A DNA stretch of 64,000 nucleotides from Dyadobacter linearis (GTDB taxonomy: Bacteria; Bacteroidota; Bacteroidia; Cytophagales; Spirosomataceae), in assembly GCF_907165045.1 (NCBI RefSeq), contig NZ_CAJRAU010000002.1:310001-374000 (forward strand), in the 5' to 3' direction. Below, piece by piece: positions 36,543 through 46,247 of this stretch (position 1 is its first letter; every line of letters starts with the position of its first letter). The position numbers were made by a program, and so were the translations under genes. Under the pieces are notes generated by a model. That model did not search any database, was not told the origin of the DNA, and worked only from the letters and a program-made list of their open reading frames with translations.

Positions 36543-38177
36543 TTAATTAAGTTTAATAAGCAATCCTTCATCACCACCCATTGCAATAATTCCCGACACG
36601 CTCATTCCAACCCGCTCTATCTCAGTACATAATATGACAATTCCCGAGTAGCTGCCAGTGCGTGGCCTGAAATATCCCGGGCGGTGAGTCAGATTCAAAA
36701 TAACCAGGAAACGCTCGTCCCCAAACTGCCGGATGTAGGATATCAGTTGCTGGTCCGAATAGACGGGAATGTATGCGCCGATATTCAAAGCTGCATATTG
36801 CTTGCGCGCCGCTATCAGTTTGTGGTAAAACGCCAGCATGGAATGCGGATCTTTTTTTTGCATTTCAACATTGACCCTTCCGGAGTTATAAGGCAACCGC
36901 AGCCAAGGTTTATGTTGTGAAAACCCACTGTGGATTTCGTTGCTCCACTGCATTGGCGTGCGCGCGGGATCCCGGCTTACATTCAGCTCGGGCATATTCA
37001 ATCCCTGCGGATCCACAATCTCATCCATTGGAATGGGCACGTCCCGCATTGCAATCTCATCGCCATAATAAATCGTAGGGGTACCGCGCAGTGTAAGCAG
37101 CATCATCGCCGCTACCTTCGCTTGTGACCGTCCCACGCGACTCGCGATACGCGGCTTATCATGGTTACCTAATACCCAATTTGGCCAGCCGTTCATCGGC
37201 AATGCACCTTCATATTCATCGATGGAAGACGCAATCCTGGCAGCATCCCAGGGTAATGTAAGCAGCTGAAAGTTAAATGGTAAATGTGCCTCTGAGCCTC
37301 CCTGGCCGTAATAAGTCACCAATTTATGAATAGGAAGATAGATCTCGCCGATCAGCACGCGCTCCTCATATTCGTCTGTTAATGCCCGCATCATTCGCAC
37401 AATTTCGTGCACCTCGGGCTGGTCGGTGGAGTAGGTGGGAATATAATGATCGTAAATAAGGTCGTCGGCATGGAACGGGGAATCCGGTGCTACGGGATTA
37501 TCCCGCAGCTGGCTGTCTTTGATCATGTGCCACATTACATCCACGCGAAAACCATCAATTCCTTTATCCAGCCAGAATCGCATAACGTCCAGCATTGCCT
37601 GCTGAACGTCCGGGTTTCGCCAGTTCAGGTCGGGTTGCTCTTTCAAAAATGCGTGATAGTAATATTGTCCGGTAGTCTCATCCCATTCCCAGGCGTGACC
37701 GCCGAAAACGCTCAGCCAGTTATTTGGGAGTTCACCGTTTTCGCCGCCGTCGTGCCAGATATACCAGTCACGTTTTGGGTTATTCCGGGAAGATCTGCTT
37801 TCCAGAAACCAGGGATGCTGGTTGGAAGTGTGGTTTGGAACCAGATCGAGCAGCACTTTCATGCCGCGGCTGTGGGTCTCTTCCAACAGCTCGTCGAAAT
37901 CCGCCATCGTACCAAAAAGTGGGTGGACACCGCAGTAATCGGAAATATCATAACCAAAATCCGCCATAGGCGACGAGAAAATCGGTGACAGCCAGATGCA
38001 ATCGATTCCAAGCCATTTAAGATAGTCCAGCCTGCTGACGATACCTTTCAGATCCCCAACTCCATCCCCATTCGAATCCTGAAAAGAGCGCGGGTAAATC
38101 TGATAAATAACCCCGTGCTGCCACCAAAGATATTTTGTCGGAGCAATCGGCTCTCTCAATGTTTGTTCCAAATTCAT
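36543..38177 (-). CDS. GH13 alpha-amylase family enzyme (alpha-glucosidase-like)
   Basis: The product has 544 residues. There is no clear signal peptide, so the enzyme is probably cytoplasmic. The GH13 motifs are all present: WWQHGVIYQIYPRSFQDSNG, DLVPNHTSNQHPWF, DGFRVDVMWHM (nucleophile Asp), GEIYLP (acid/base Glu) and NWVLGNHDKPR (third Asp). The QDSNGDGVGDLKGI start and IVSRLDYLKWLGIDCIWLSP fit alpha-glucosidase, oligo-1,6-glucosidase and trehalose-synthase-like enzymes; which of these is not clear. It diverges from the MBL-fold gene. Confidence 0.93.
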   Translation of the reverse strand: MNLEQTLREPIAPTKYLWWQHGVIYQIYPRSFQDSNGDGVGDLKGIVSRLDYLKWLGIDCIWLSPIFSSPMADFGYDISDYCGVHPLFGTMADFDELLEETHSRGMKVLLDLVPNHTSNQHPWFLESRSSRNNPKRDWYIWHDGGENGELPNNWLSVFGGHAWEWDETTGQYYYHAFLKEQPDLNWRNPDVQQAMLDVMRFWLDKGIDGFRVDVMWHMIKDSQLRDNPVAPDSPFHADDLIYDHYIPTYSTDQPEVHEIVRMMRALTDEYEERVLIGEIYLPIHKLVTYYGQGGSEAHLPFNFQLLTLPWDAARIASSIDEYEGALPMNGWPNWVLGNHDKPRIASRVGRSQAKVAAMMLLTLRGTPTIYYGDEIAMRDVPIPMDEIVDPQGLNMPELNVSRDPARTPMQWSNEIHSGFSQHKPWLRLPYNSGRVNVEMQKKDPHSMLAFYHKLIAARKQYAALNIGAYIPVYSDQQLISYIRQFGDERFLVILNLTHRPGYFRPRTGSYSGIVILCTEIERVGMSVSGIIAMGGDEGLLIKLN

Positions 38178-38370
38178 GGTTAATCAGTTTGATCAATGAT
38201 CGGTTGCGTACTCAAAAATCGCGCCTGAGTCGTTTTTTGCGGTTTTTTAGTGATCAAATGAAAGCAAGATGTGCATTTTCGCGACTGATTCAGGTTGAGC
38301 TGCACAAGGATTGTTGCATGGCATGGTTTTTAACTTAGCGAGAACAATCTGGTACATAACTACTATTGAA

Positions 38371-39336
38371 ATGGAAAAAAACGCGATTGGACAGGAAAAA
38401 TCATACTTTGAAGTAGCGGACGGAATATGGGGGCTTACTGACATTTTTGCCAATGTATTTGTTGTAAAAAACGAGTCGGACGGATCGTGGGTATTGATCG
38501 ACGGCGGTTTAAAGACAGGCTATTCCAAAATCAAGAAAATGGTCGCCAGCCTGTTTGGTGAAGGATCCAGGCCCGCAGCGATACTACTTACCCACGGGCA
38601 TTTCGATCATATTGGTGCTGTAAAACGCCTGGCTACGGAATGGGAAGTGCCGGTATTTGCGCATTACCTGGAATTACCGTATTTGACAGGAAAATCGGCT
38701 TATCCACCAGCTGATCCGTCTGTTGGTGGTGGATTAATGACCTATCTATCAGAATTTTACCCCAAACAATCCGAAGATCTAACGGGCATAGTGGAAGCAT
38801 TTCCGGGAATAGATGCATCCGTTCCTTTTTTGCCTGATTGGAGTTACATTCATACTCCAGGGCACTCTCCGGGGCATGTAAGTTTTTGGAGGGAAAGAGA
38901 TAAGGTTCTGATTGCGGGAGATGCTTTTGTGACCACGGCTGCTGAATCGGCTTTTTCAACGTTAACCCAAAGCAAGATCGTTTCGGGACCACCTAAGTAT
39001 TTCACCTGCGACTGGCTCAGGGCCGAAAGTTCGGTGGAGACACTCGCCTCGTTAATGCCAAATATTGTTGCGGCGGGGCACGGCAAGCCTATGAGTGGAC
39101 AGGAAATGCAGCAGGACTTGCTCGAACTGGCCTACTATTTCCAGGATCTCGCCGTTCCCAAAAAGGGCAGGTATGTGATGTCTCCTGCAATTACAGATAG
39201 TTCAGGCGTGGTTTCGCTTCCAAAAGAAGGCTCGAATCCGGTAGAAATGTTTTTGACAATAAGCGCAGTAGCGGCCCTGTCTGCACTCGGCTTGGCACTT
39301 TACGCAAGATATCGAACACAAAAAAGCTTGTTTTAA
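38371..39336 (+). CDS. MBL-fold metallo-hydrolase with C-terminal membrane helix
   Basis: I take ATG 38371 (MEKNAIGQEKSYFEVADG), 321 residues; a longer start at 38311 would add 20 unlikely residues. The metal-binding motif is THGHFDHIGA, with further ligands in HTPGHSPGHVSFW and AGDAFVTT. A hydrophobic segment near the end (MFLTISAVAALSALGLALYA) may anchor it to the membrane. Its substrate is unknown; some relatives are glyoxalase-like or lactonases. A 13-bp inverted repeat follows at 39349-39378. Confidence 0.88.
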   Translation: MEKNAIGQEKSYFEVADGIWGLTDIFANVFVVKNESDGSWVLIDGGLKTGYSKIKKMVASLFGEGSRPAAILLTHGHFDHIGAVKRLATEWEVPVFAHYLELPYLTGKSAYPPADPSVGGGLMTYLSEFYPKQSEDLTGIVEAFPGIDASVPFLPDWSYIHTPGHSPGHVSFWRERDKVLIAGDAFVTTAAESAFSTLTQSKIVSGPPKYFTCDWLRAESSVETLASLMPNIVAAGHGKPMSGQEMQQDLLELAYYFQDLAVPKKGRYVMSPAITDSSGVVSLPKEGSNPVEMFLTISAVAALSALGLALYARYRTQKSLF

Positions 39337-39348
39337 CCCTTATACAGT

Positions 39349-39378
39349 TGAATGCGGTGAAAGATTTCACCGCATTCA
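39349..39378. repeat. Inverted repeat after the MBL-fold gene
   Basis: TGAATGCGGTGAAA (39349-39362) pairs with TTTCACCGCATTCA (39365-39378) with almost no loop; a usable hairpin has a stem of 13 bp. No T-tract follows, so it is only a possible 3' end structure. Confidence 0.5.
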
Positions 39379-39509
39379 GCTTCATCGCCATTATTTTAAA
39401 TAAATCCGAAGCCGGAAGTTTTGTTGTGACTACGCCATAATTTGTGTATGTGGTCTAATTTTTGCATGTCACTCATGAGCAAGGATTAAAGTAATCAACT
39501 AAACTGTTC

Positions 39510-39977
39510 ATGGAAAAAAAAGAAATTTACCTGGTCGACGATTCAGCGGATCACAGACTACTGATCCGTACAATATTCAATGAATTTTTACCCAATTACC
39601 GTGTGCGCTTTTTTCAGGGAGCAGCTGAGCTTTACCAGTTTATGGTTCTGCAGTCTGCTCCTGAATTTTCCGGCAGCCGTCCCGGCCTGATCATCCTCGA
39701 TCTAAAAATGCCAAATATCGACGGTTCCGATCTGCTGCGGCTAATCAGAAAGACGCCTGATAATTTCGTTACGAAGTGGTCAACGCTGCCGATTATTATC
39801 CTCACAAGCAGTTCATCCGACGAGGACATTCAAAAATGCTACGCCGCAGGAGCAAACTCGTTCATTGTCAAGCCAGTCGAATTTGAAGAACTTCGGTTTC
39901 TGATCGAAACCATTTGCCATTACTGGATGGATTACAATACACTTCCCGTGCCTACGCGCAAAGAAAATTCAATCTGA
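39510..39977 (+). CDS. Single-domain response regulator
   Basis: The product has 155 residues, a single receiver with a short tail. The acidic pocket is VDDSADHR, the phosphorylation site is Asp64 in LDLKMPNIDG, the conserved Thr/Ser is in IILTSSSS, and the Lys is in FIVKPVEF. It contains an unusual insertion (KTPDNFVTKWSTLP) before the switch strand. The partner kinase is unknown; none is adjacent. Confidence 0.9.
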   Translation: MEKKEIYLVDDSADHRLLIRTIFNEFLPNYRVRFFQGAAELYQFMVLQSAPEFSGSRPGLIILDLKMPNIDGSDLLRLIRKTPDNFVTKWSTLPIIILTSSSSDEDIQKCYAAGANSFIVKPVEFEELRFLIETICHYWMDYNTLPVPTRKENSI

Positions 39978-40128
39978 ACGACCGGCACCGTCAGATTGGT
40001 AGTATTTCCTGGTAGCTTTGTGCACTGACGGTACCTATTAGTAAGATCGTATACCGTTCGATAACTGAAAAAGTCGAATTAAAAGATTACATCCTTTAAT
40101 TTGACTTAAATCATAATTTTTCAAAGTC

Positions 40129-40503
40129 GTGGAAAACTCCGACAGGGCAATTGGTGCCACCATTATACTGATCTTCATGATCGCTTATTCCGTCTACACG
40201 TCTGTCCGCAAACGCCAGCGGGAAGAAAGAAAAAGGAAAGTGCTCAGAGAGGGCATCGAAGCCAGTGCGACTGTACTGAATATCGAACCCACAGGCGAGT
40301 ATCTCAACAACCAACCCGAATTTCAGGTAAAGGTAAAAGTGGAACCCGAGCAGGGAAACGAATTCGTGGCCGAGATGACGGAAGTGTTATCTTATTCTAA
40401 ATATGAAGTAATACGTGAGGGAAGCAAGGTTCTTGTAAAATACGATCCAGCTTACGATAGAAGAGCGATATTCTTACACCACTCGGAAACCCTTCTTCAA
40501 TAG
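40129..40503 (+). CDS. Small single-pass membrane protein (DUF3592-like)
   Basis: The product has 124 residues from a GTG start at 40129; no ATG suits. An N-terminal hydrophobic helix (AIGATIILIFMIAYSVYTSV) is followed by a basic stretch RKRQREERKRK and a beta-rich cytoplasmic or periplasmic part (EASATVLNIEPTGEYLNNQP ... VLVKYDPAYDRRAIFL). This resembles DUF3592-type domains in a general way. Function is unknown. Confidence 0.6.
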   Translation: MENSDRAIGATIILIFMIAYSVYTSVRKRQREERKRKVLREGIEASATVLNIEPTGEYLNNQPEFQVKVKVEPEQGNEFVAEMTEVLSYSKYEVIREGSKVLVKYDPAYDRRAIFLHHSETLLQ

Positions 40504-40746
40504 GTTGGATAGCAGCTGCTCCAAAGTGTCCGCATCAATATAATGGCATCGCGGACCGGAAAAGAGGATAGAAGAAGTAAGTGTGTGTATAGATTAAAGT
40601 TATAGTGTGTGGTACCCACTTTCATTAAGCCGTTACAAACAAAATAGTTATAGCCTGTTTTCGCAAAGGTTGTTGACTGACTGGTCAAGTTCACTTAACT
40701 ATCGGTACAAATACTTTAAAATCCGACCTTTTGGCAGCCATAATAG

Positions 40747-43458
40747 CTATTTTTCCATATCGATTTTTCCAATCACAGCTTCCAGATCAATCCCTTTGCC
40801 AAGTACGGGTTTGAACAGATCACCTTCCTGCTGCACGCGCTCCATTGCATTGTGAATCGTAAAATCCCGCAACTGCAATCCTTCCTTTACTTCGTCCCAA
40901 TGCAAAGGCATGGACACGGTCGCACCTGGCTTTGGCCTCACGGAGTACGGTGCAGCCAGCGTCGCTTTCGGCCGGTTTTGCAGATAGTCAATGTACAATT
41001 TCCCCTTCCTGTTCTTAGTCATTCTCTCTATACTCGTGAACTTGGGCAGTTCGTGCTGCACTTGCGACGCAACCCAATTGGCGAACATCTGGCATTGGTC
41101 ATAGGTATATTTCGCGCCAAGGGGAATATAAATATGCAGGCCCGTGGAGCCGGACGTTTTGCAATAGCTTTCCACCTGTATCGAGTCGAGAAGCTGCTTG
41201 ATAGTTTGAGCAGTCAATATCACTTGTTCGAATGTATTGGTCGTGTCCGGGTCCAGGTCCAGCAGGCACCAGTCAGGATTATCGGGCGCTTCAATGCGGC
41301 TGTTCCACGGATTTACGTCGATACATCCGAGGTTGATCATGTATAGCAAACTAGCCTCGTTGTTGCTGAGCATGAAGTTTTTCTTCTCATTATCAGCTTC
41401 ATACGGAAAAGTCTCAATCCAGGACGGAACCTTGCCGGTCACATCTTTTTGGTAAAAACTTTTTCCTTTAATACCATTCGGAAAACGGTTAAGTGACATC
41501 GGCCGGTTTTCCAGATACGGCATCATAACAGGCGCAACCTGGTAGTAATAATTGATCAGCTCGCGTTTTGTGATTTTGTCGTCGGGCCAGAATAGTTTGC
41601 TCAGGTTAGAGAATTTCAAGTCCTGCCCATTAAGTTTGCGTGTCTGCGTTTCATCTTTTGGGTTAAGAAGTGTTTTTCGTTCCGCCTTGGCTGGTTTCTT
41701 AATCACTTCATGATGAGCCTCTTGCTTTTCGGTTTCCCCGATAACTTCCTCAGTCGGTTCTTCGATTTCCCGCACCACATCTTTGGCCGACTTATCTTCC
41801 CGCATTCCTTCAAAAGAGGGATGCCGGAAAACACCGTCGGACGTGATTTCAGCAAAACTTACTTCACATACCAGCTCGGGTTTGAGCCAGGTAGCGTCGG
41901 CTTTTGGTGGATTTGGTCTGAACCGTGAAGGCTTATTGTAATCAGGGGTTTCTGCAAAAGGGCTATTTTCGGTAATGAGTGGTTTGAATTGTTCCAACAT
42001 TTCCTTCTGTTGCTTGTCTTTAAAGCCGGTACCCACCTTACCGACATATTGCAGGTGACCATTTTCGTACGCGCCAAGCAGCAATGAACTGAATAGTTTT
42101 GAAGACCCGGCGTTCTGCGTATAACCGGCAATGATCACTTCCTGCCGCTTGTTAACCTTAATCTTCAACCATTCTTTTGTCCTGATTCCCGGCGAATAAG
42201 TACTGTCCGATTTTTTGGCAATAATACCTTCCAACCCCATATTCTGCGCGGCCTCGAAAAACGCGGTACCTTCGGCAGCAATGCTGTAACCGAGCTTGGC
42301 AGGAACATCGTCTGTCACTATGCTTTGTAAAATGGCTTTTCTTTCTGAAAGTGGAAGCCCCGTCAGATCCTTGCCATCGAGCCACAGGATATCGAAAACG
42401 TAGTAAACAAGCTGACCGTCGGCTTCACTGCGCCAGTTCTGTAATGCATTGAAATCCGATTGTCCGTTGTCCTTGATCACTACGATCTCACCGTCCAGAA
42501 CCGCATTTATTTTCCAATCTTTCAGATCATCATAAACGGGATAGAACTTTTCGTTAAACGATTTTTTGTTCCGCGATTTCAGGTCTATTTCGCCTTTATT
42601 CATGTACGCAATTGCGCGGTAACCGTCCCATTTTACTTCATATTCCCAGCCCGGATCGTCGAAAGGCCCGTCGACCAGTGTGGCCAGCATCGGCATTAAT
42701 GTTTCTGGAAACTTACTTTTCGGAGCGCTTTTCAGGAAGTCCGCTGTTTTTTTTTTAGTCTTGCCAGAATCTTTTTCCTCGCTTGTTTCCTCTAAAACCT
42801 CATTTGCTTTTGCTGTACTTTTCTTAGCCGGCTTAGCTTTCTTTTCGTCCTTGTTGTCAGCATCTTCCTCTCCATACACGTGCTGGGGCGATTTTTCAAT
42901 GCCTTCCAGTGTTTTTTTAGATAAAACTGACCTGTCTTTTTCGGTTATATCCGCTTCATCTGCGTACTTATCGCGGTGTTTGATCAGCAGCCAGGAATTT
43001 TCCTCCATAGAGGTTTTCACCAACGCGAACTCGCCTTGCAGCTTTTTACCTTTCAGTTTGATCTTGATAGAGCCCGACTTCAATTCTTTCAGGAGCAGTT
43101 TCTCCATTTCCTTTTTCGATCTGGCTTTTTCCAGCGGCTCGTAAGTCCCAAAATCCCAGACCATTACAGTGCCGGCTCCATAATTTCCCTTTGGGATAAT
43201 GCCTTCAAAATCTTTGTAATCGTAGGGATGATCCTCCACCATCATCGCCAGCCGTTTCACCGACGGATCGGTTGACGGGCCTTTCGGCACCGCCCAGCTT
43301 TTGAGTACTCCATCCATTTCAAGCCTGAAATCGTAATGAAGCCGGGAAGCGTCGTGCTTCTGGATCACGAAAATCAGCTTTTCAGATTCAGCTTCGCCAC
43401 CTTTCGGTTCTGGTGTTTTGTCAAACTTTCTCTTTTCATTGTATTTGGAAAGGCTCAT
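40747..43458 (-). CDS. ligD: Multifunctional ATP-dependent DNA ligase D
   Basis: The ORF can start at 43470 or, more likely, 43458 (MSLSKYNEKRKFDK); it encodes about 903-907 residues. Domain order, from N to C: 3'-phosphoesterase (about 30-165; FVIQKHDASRLHYDFRL, GVLKSWAVPKGPS), a lysine-rich linker, the ATP-dependent ligase (about 255-560; nucleophile Lys280 in YEVKWDGYR, ORF numbering), then the primase/polymerase domain (about 600-880; LLDLDPDTTNTF, YCKTSGSTGLHIYIPLG). LigD and Ku repair double-strand breaks by non-homologous end joining in bacteria. No Ku gene is present in this window. It is 15 bp downstream of the DUF72 gene. Confidence 0.96.
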   Translation of the reverse strand: MSLSKYNEKRKFDKTPEPKGGEAESEKLIFVIQKHDASRLHYDFRLEMDGVLKSWAVPKGPSTDPSVKRLAMMVEDHPYDYKDFEGIIPKGNYGAGTVMVWDFGTYEPLEKARSKKEMEKLLLKELKSGSIKIKLKGKKLQGEFALVKTSMEENSWLLIKHRDKYADEADITEKDRSVLSKKTLEGIEKSPQHVYGEEDADNKDEKKAKPAKKSTAKANEVLEETSEEKDSGKTKKKTADFLKSAPKSKFPETLMPMLATLVDGPFDDPGWEYEVKWDGYRAIAYMNKGEIDLKSRNKKSFNEKFYPVYDDLKDWKINAVLDGEIVVIKDNGQSDFNALQNWRSEADGQLVYYVFDILWLDGKDLTGLPLSERKAILQSIVTDDVPAKLGYSIAAEGTAFFEAAQNMGLEGIIAKKSDSTYSPGIRTKEWLKIKVNKRQEVIIAGYTQNAGSSKLFSSLLLGAYENGHLQYVGKVGTGFKDKQQKEMLEQFKPLITENSPFAETPDYNKPSRFRPNPPKADATWLKPELVCEVSFAEITSDGVFRHPSFEGMREDKSAKDVVREIEEPTEEVIGETEKQEAHHEVIKKPAKAERKTLLNPKDETQTRKLNGQDLKFSNLSKLFWPDDKITKRELINYYYQVAPVMMPYLENRPMSLNRFPNGIKGKSFYQKDVTGKVPSWIETFPYEADNEKKNFMLSNNEASLLYMINLGCIDVNPWNSRIEAPDNPDWCLLDLDPDTTNTFEQVILTAQTIKQLLDSIQVESYCKTSGSTGLHIYIPLGAKYTYDQCQMFANWVASQVQHELPKFTSIERMTKNRKGKLYIDYLQNRPKATLAAPYSVRPKPGATVSMPLHWDEVKEGLQLRDFTIHNAMERVQQEGDLFKPVLGKGIDLEAVIGKIDMEK

Positions 43459-43485
43459 GATCTTCAACATTGAGGTTAAAAAGAT

Positions 43486-44235
43486 TCAGGTCATAGCGTC
43501 AACAAAGCGTTGCAGCATAGCCGCATTTCTAAAAGCATGCCCGTTGACGTCATTATTATAGAATGCCCAAATATTATGCCCCTGACTTCGCCAATGCACA
43601 AACTTTTCGGCATAACCCTGTATCGCGGCTTCGGAATAAGAGGAACTGTATAATTCCTTTGGACCGTGAAAGCGCACAAAAATATCCTTGGCAGTCACTT
43701 CTTCGTGGTACGGAAACGCTTCCGACTCGGCAATTGCAAGCGTCACTCCAAAATCCTTCATCAGTTGAATGCTCTCACCCGAGAACCACGATTCGTGCCT
43801 GACCTCTATTGCAAACCGGTAGTCTGAATATTTCTGTTTGAGTAATTCGAAAAAAGCAGTAACCAGCTCCTCTTTAAATCTGACGACGGCGGGAAGTTGG
43901 ATCAGAATCGGGCCGAGATGATCTTTGAAAGGATCAAAAACATCGAAAAACCGGCGTAGAGGTTCTTCCGGATCGTTCAGTTTTTTCAGGTGCGACAGGT
44001 AGCGGCTCATTTTCGGGCAAAACAAAAAATGCGCCGGTACCGATTCTACCCACTTCTGAACCGTTTCTCTTTTAGGGATTTTATAGAAACTGTTATTGAT
44101 CTCCGAAACCTGGAATTGTGTCGAGTAGTAGGACAAATAGTCTTTGGATTTTACCTCGGGCGGATAGAATATTTTGGCCCAGTGCTTGTAGCTCCACCCT
44201 GACGTACCAATATGAATGTGAGGTTGTTGTTCCAT
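43486..44235 (-). CDS. DUF72 (YecE-like) protein
   Basis: The product has 249 residues. It matches DUF72: IGTSGWSYKHWAKIFYPPEV at the start, INNSFYKIPKRETVQKWVES, GPILIQLPA and the ending HNIWAFYNNDVNGHAFRNA. DUF72 is a TIM-barrel-like family of unknown function. The gene is 15 bp upstream of ligD, so they may be co-expressed. A link to DNA repair is only a guess from position. Confidence 0.93.
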   Translation of the reverse strand: MEQQPHIHIGTSGWSYKHWAKIFYPPEVKSKDYLSYYSTQFQVSEINNSFYKIPKRETVQKWVESVPAHFLFCPKMSRYLSHLKKLNDPEEPLRRFFDVFDPFKDHLGPILIQLPAVVRFKEELVTAFFELLKQKYSDYRFAIEVRHESWFSGESIQLMKDFGVTLAIAESEAFPYHEEVTAKDIFVRFHGPKELYSSSYSEAAIQGYAEKFVHWRSQGHNIWAFYNNDVNGHAFRNAAMLQRFVDAMT

Positions 44236-44342
44236 ATTGGCTTCAAATAAATAATCATTCCGTTTTCACGAACATACTAAAACCGTCCGTCAGGAATGGT
44301 TTTTGCGTCTCGGATCTCGGAGCATTAAAAAAACCGCTGAAT

Positions 44343-44702
44343 ATGGGAGTAATAGATATTTTGGGCGAGCAGGAAGAAACGCTGGGTACTGCCGAGGATT
44401 TGCGTGAGGAGATTGTAGTAGAGGTAATGCAGCCGGAACTGTCAGGTAGTCTGGTTAAAATCGAGTTCGAAACTTCGGTAGGGCTTTGTAAAGGCTTTTA
44501 CTATGTAAGTGAAGTCGGACACGAAGAAATCAACCTGGAACCAGATTCTGTTGACATACTAAAAATGTTGTTTCCGACTTGCAATGGCGTTTTTGTTCAT
44601 CAAAATAACCGCGACTGGGTGGAAATAAGTGTGGCGGAACCGATTCAGGGCATTCCTGAATATAAGATATACAACCGGATCGTATCTCCGGGGGCGATTT
44701 AA
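44343..44702 (+). CDS. Hypothetical protein
   Basis: I take ATG 44343 (MGVIDILGEQEETLGTAEDL), 119 residues; the long frame upstream of it overlaps the DUF72 gene in antisense and lacks a plausible start. The protein is acidic and beta-rich (EVMQPELSGSLVKIEFETSV, YYVSEVGHEEINLEP) with no signal or membrane helix. I recognise no family. It lies 111 bp before the kinase that begins the redox-signalling set, and could be a separate gene. Confidence 0.55.
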   Translation: MGVIDILGEQEETLGTAEDLREEIVVEVMQPELSGSLVKIEFETSVGLCKGFYYVSEVGHEEINLEPDSVDILKMLFPTCNGVFVHQNNRDWVEISVAEPIQGIPEYKIYNRIVSPGAI

Positions 44703-44813
44703 TGACGCTCCCACGCTTTACCACCGCATTCGTCAGGCTCAGCGAAAATTTTTCCTGACCTGGCGATTTTATCGCGTAATTAGTGACTGGCATCACGACA
44801 ATACTTACGTTCA

Positions 44814-46214
44814 ATGAAAAATATTACTGTCGAAGACCTTCGAGCTATTGAGGTTTTCAAAGAAGTCCCTGAGGATCAGCTGCAATGGATGATCGATAAC
44901 AGCCGGCACTACGAATTGCAGGAAGGCGAATATATGACGCGACCCGGCGAGGAGCTGGAAGGTACCCACATTTTGTTTTCGGGTAAAATTGAGCTCTACC
45001 GCATTCAAAACAATACCAAACACACGATTTCAGAATTACTGCCCGGTACTATTACCGGTAGCCTGCCTTTTTCAAGGGGCAAAATCGGCGTTGCATTCGG
45101 TCAATGCGTGGAGCTGACGCAGATTATGACTTTGCCGAAAGATTTGCTGCGACATCTGATCGTTTCATTTTACGAACTCACTCAGGCGCTGGTGATCGTG
45201 ATGACTTCCCGCGTCCGGGAATTTACAGAACTGGAACAGCAGAATGAGAAAATGATGGCGCTGGGCAAATTGTCGGCAGGATTGGCGCACGAGCTGAACA
45301 ATCCGGCCGCCGCGATCGTGCGTGGATCGGTTTCTCTCAAAAACCATTTGTTAATGCAGCCAGGTGATTTCAAAAAGCTGATTTCCATTCACTTGTCTCC
45401 CGAGGAAGTGGACGTGATCAACAATAAAATGGAGGCGATATTACAGTCGACCGACAGGCCGGTGCTGAGTATGATGAAGCGCTCCGAAAAGGAGGATGAA
45501 ATCCTTGATTGGCTCGATGATAACAGTATTACCGGCTGCTCGGATATTGCCGAAAACCTGGTGGAATTCGGCATAACTGAGGAGGATCTGGAAGAGCTGA
45601 AAAGTAAGATCAATAAGAACGATCTTTCGCCTATCTTGCTGTGGATCAATAATAATCTGACTACGGAAAGAATGGTGGCGGATATTCAGGAAGCTTCCAA
45701 ACGGATCGCTGACCTGGTAGGTTCTGTCAAAACTTTTACGCACATGGACCGTGGCGGCGAGCGCGAGGTGGTGGATATTCACGTCGGTATCCGCAACACG
45801 ATCATTATGCTGAACTACAAGATCAAAAAGGCAAATGTGAAGGTGATCGAGGAATTTGACACCACTTTACCCAAGATAAAAGCAATGGTGGGCGAGCTTA
45901 ATCAGGTATGGACAAACCTGATTGACAATGCGATAGATGCACTGGAAGGGCAGGAGGGAGCAGAACTTAAGATTGTGACTTTCCGTGAAAAGGATTTCGT
46001 GAAGGTGGCGATCTGCGATAACGGGCCGGGCATTCCAAAGGAAATCCGCTCCAAGATCTTCGATCCGTTCTTTACCACCAAATCAGTAGGAAAAGGTACG
46101 GGGCTCGGGCTGGATGTGGTGATGCGGATCGTGCGGCAACATCATGGCTCAGTAACCCTGCAAACAGAGCCCGGGAAAACTGAATTTCTGGTTTGTTTCC
46201 CGATTAATGGATAA
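44814..46214 (+). CDS. Histidine kinase with N-terminal cyclic-nucleotide-binding-fold domain
   Basis: The product has 466 residues. The N-terminal cNMP-binding fold (about 8-120) shows [20 protein letters not shown] and [12 protein letters not shown] coiled-coil linker follows, then HisKA with [13 protein letters not shown] (phospho-acceptor His159), and HATPase motifs [10 protein letters not shown] (N box), [10 protein letters not shown] (G1) and [11 protein letters not shown] (G2). There are no membrane helices, so it is soluble. The region between HisKA and HATPase is unusually long (about 130 residues). The receiver fusion follows 33 bp later and is the obvious partner. The cyclic-nucleotide ligand is not established. 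Confidence 0.92.
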   Translation: MKNITVEDLRAIEVFKEVPEDQLQWMIDNSRHYELQEGEYMTRPGEELEGTHILFSGKIELYRIQNNTKHTISELLPGTITGSLPFSRGKIGVAFGQCVELTQIMTLPKDLLRHLIVSFYELTQALVIVMTSRVREFTELEQQNEKMMALGKLSAGLAHELNNPAAAIVRGSVSLKNHLLMQPGDFKKLISIHLSPEEVDVINNKMEAILQSTDRPVLSMMKRSEKEDEILDWLDDNSITGCSDIAENLVEFGITEEDLEELKSKINKNDLSPILLWINNNLTTERMVADIQEASKRIADLVGSVKTFTHMDRGGEREVVDIHVGIRNTIIMLNYKIKKANVKVIEEFDTTLPKIKAMVGELNQVWTNLIDNAIDALEGQEGAELKIVTFREKDFVKVAICDNGPGIPKEIRSKIFDPFFTTKSVGKGTGLGLDVVMRIVRQHHGSVTLQTEPGKTEFLVCFPING

Positions 46215-46247
46215 ATTAGTTTCTGCATCTTAAAAACGTTTCCTACT

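Noticed and set aside
44118..44342. Upstream extension of the hypothetical gene at 44343
   Set aside because: It overlaps the DUF72 gene in antisense and shows no conserved features.
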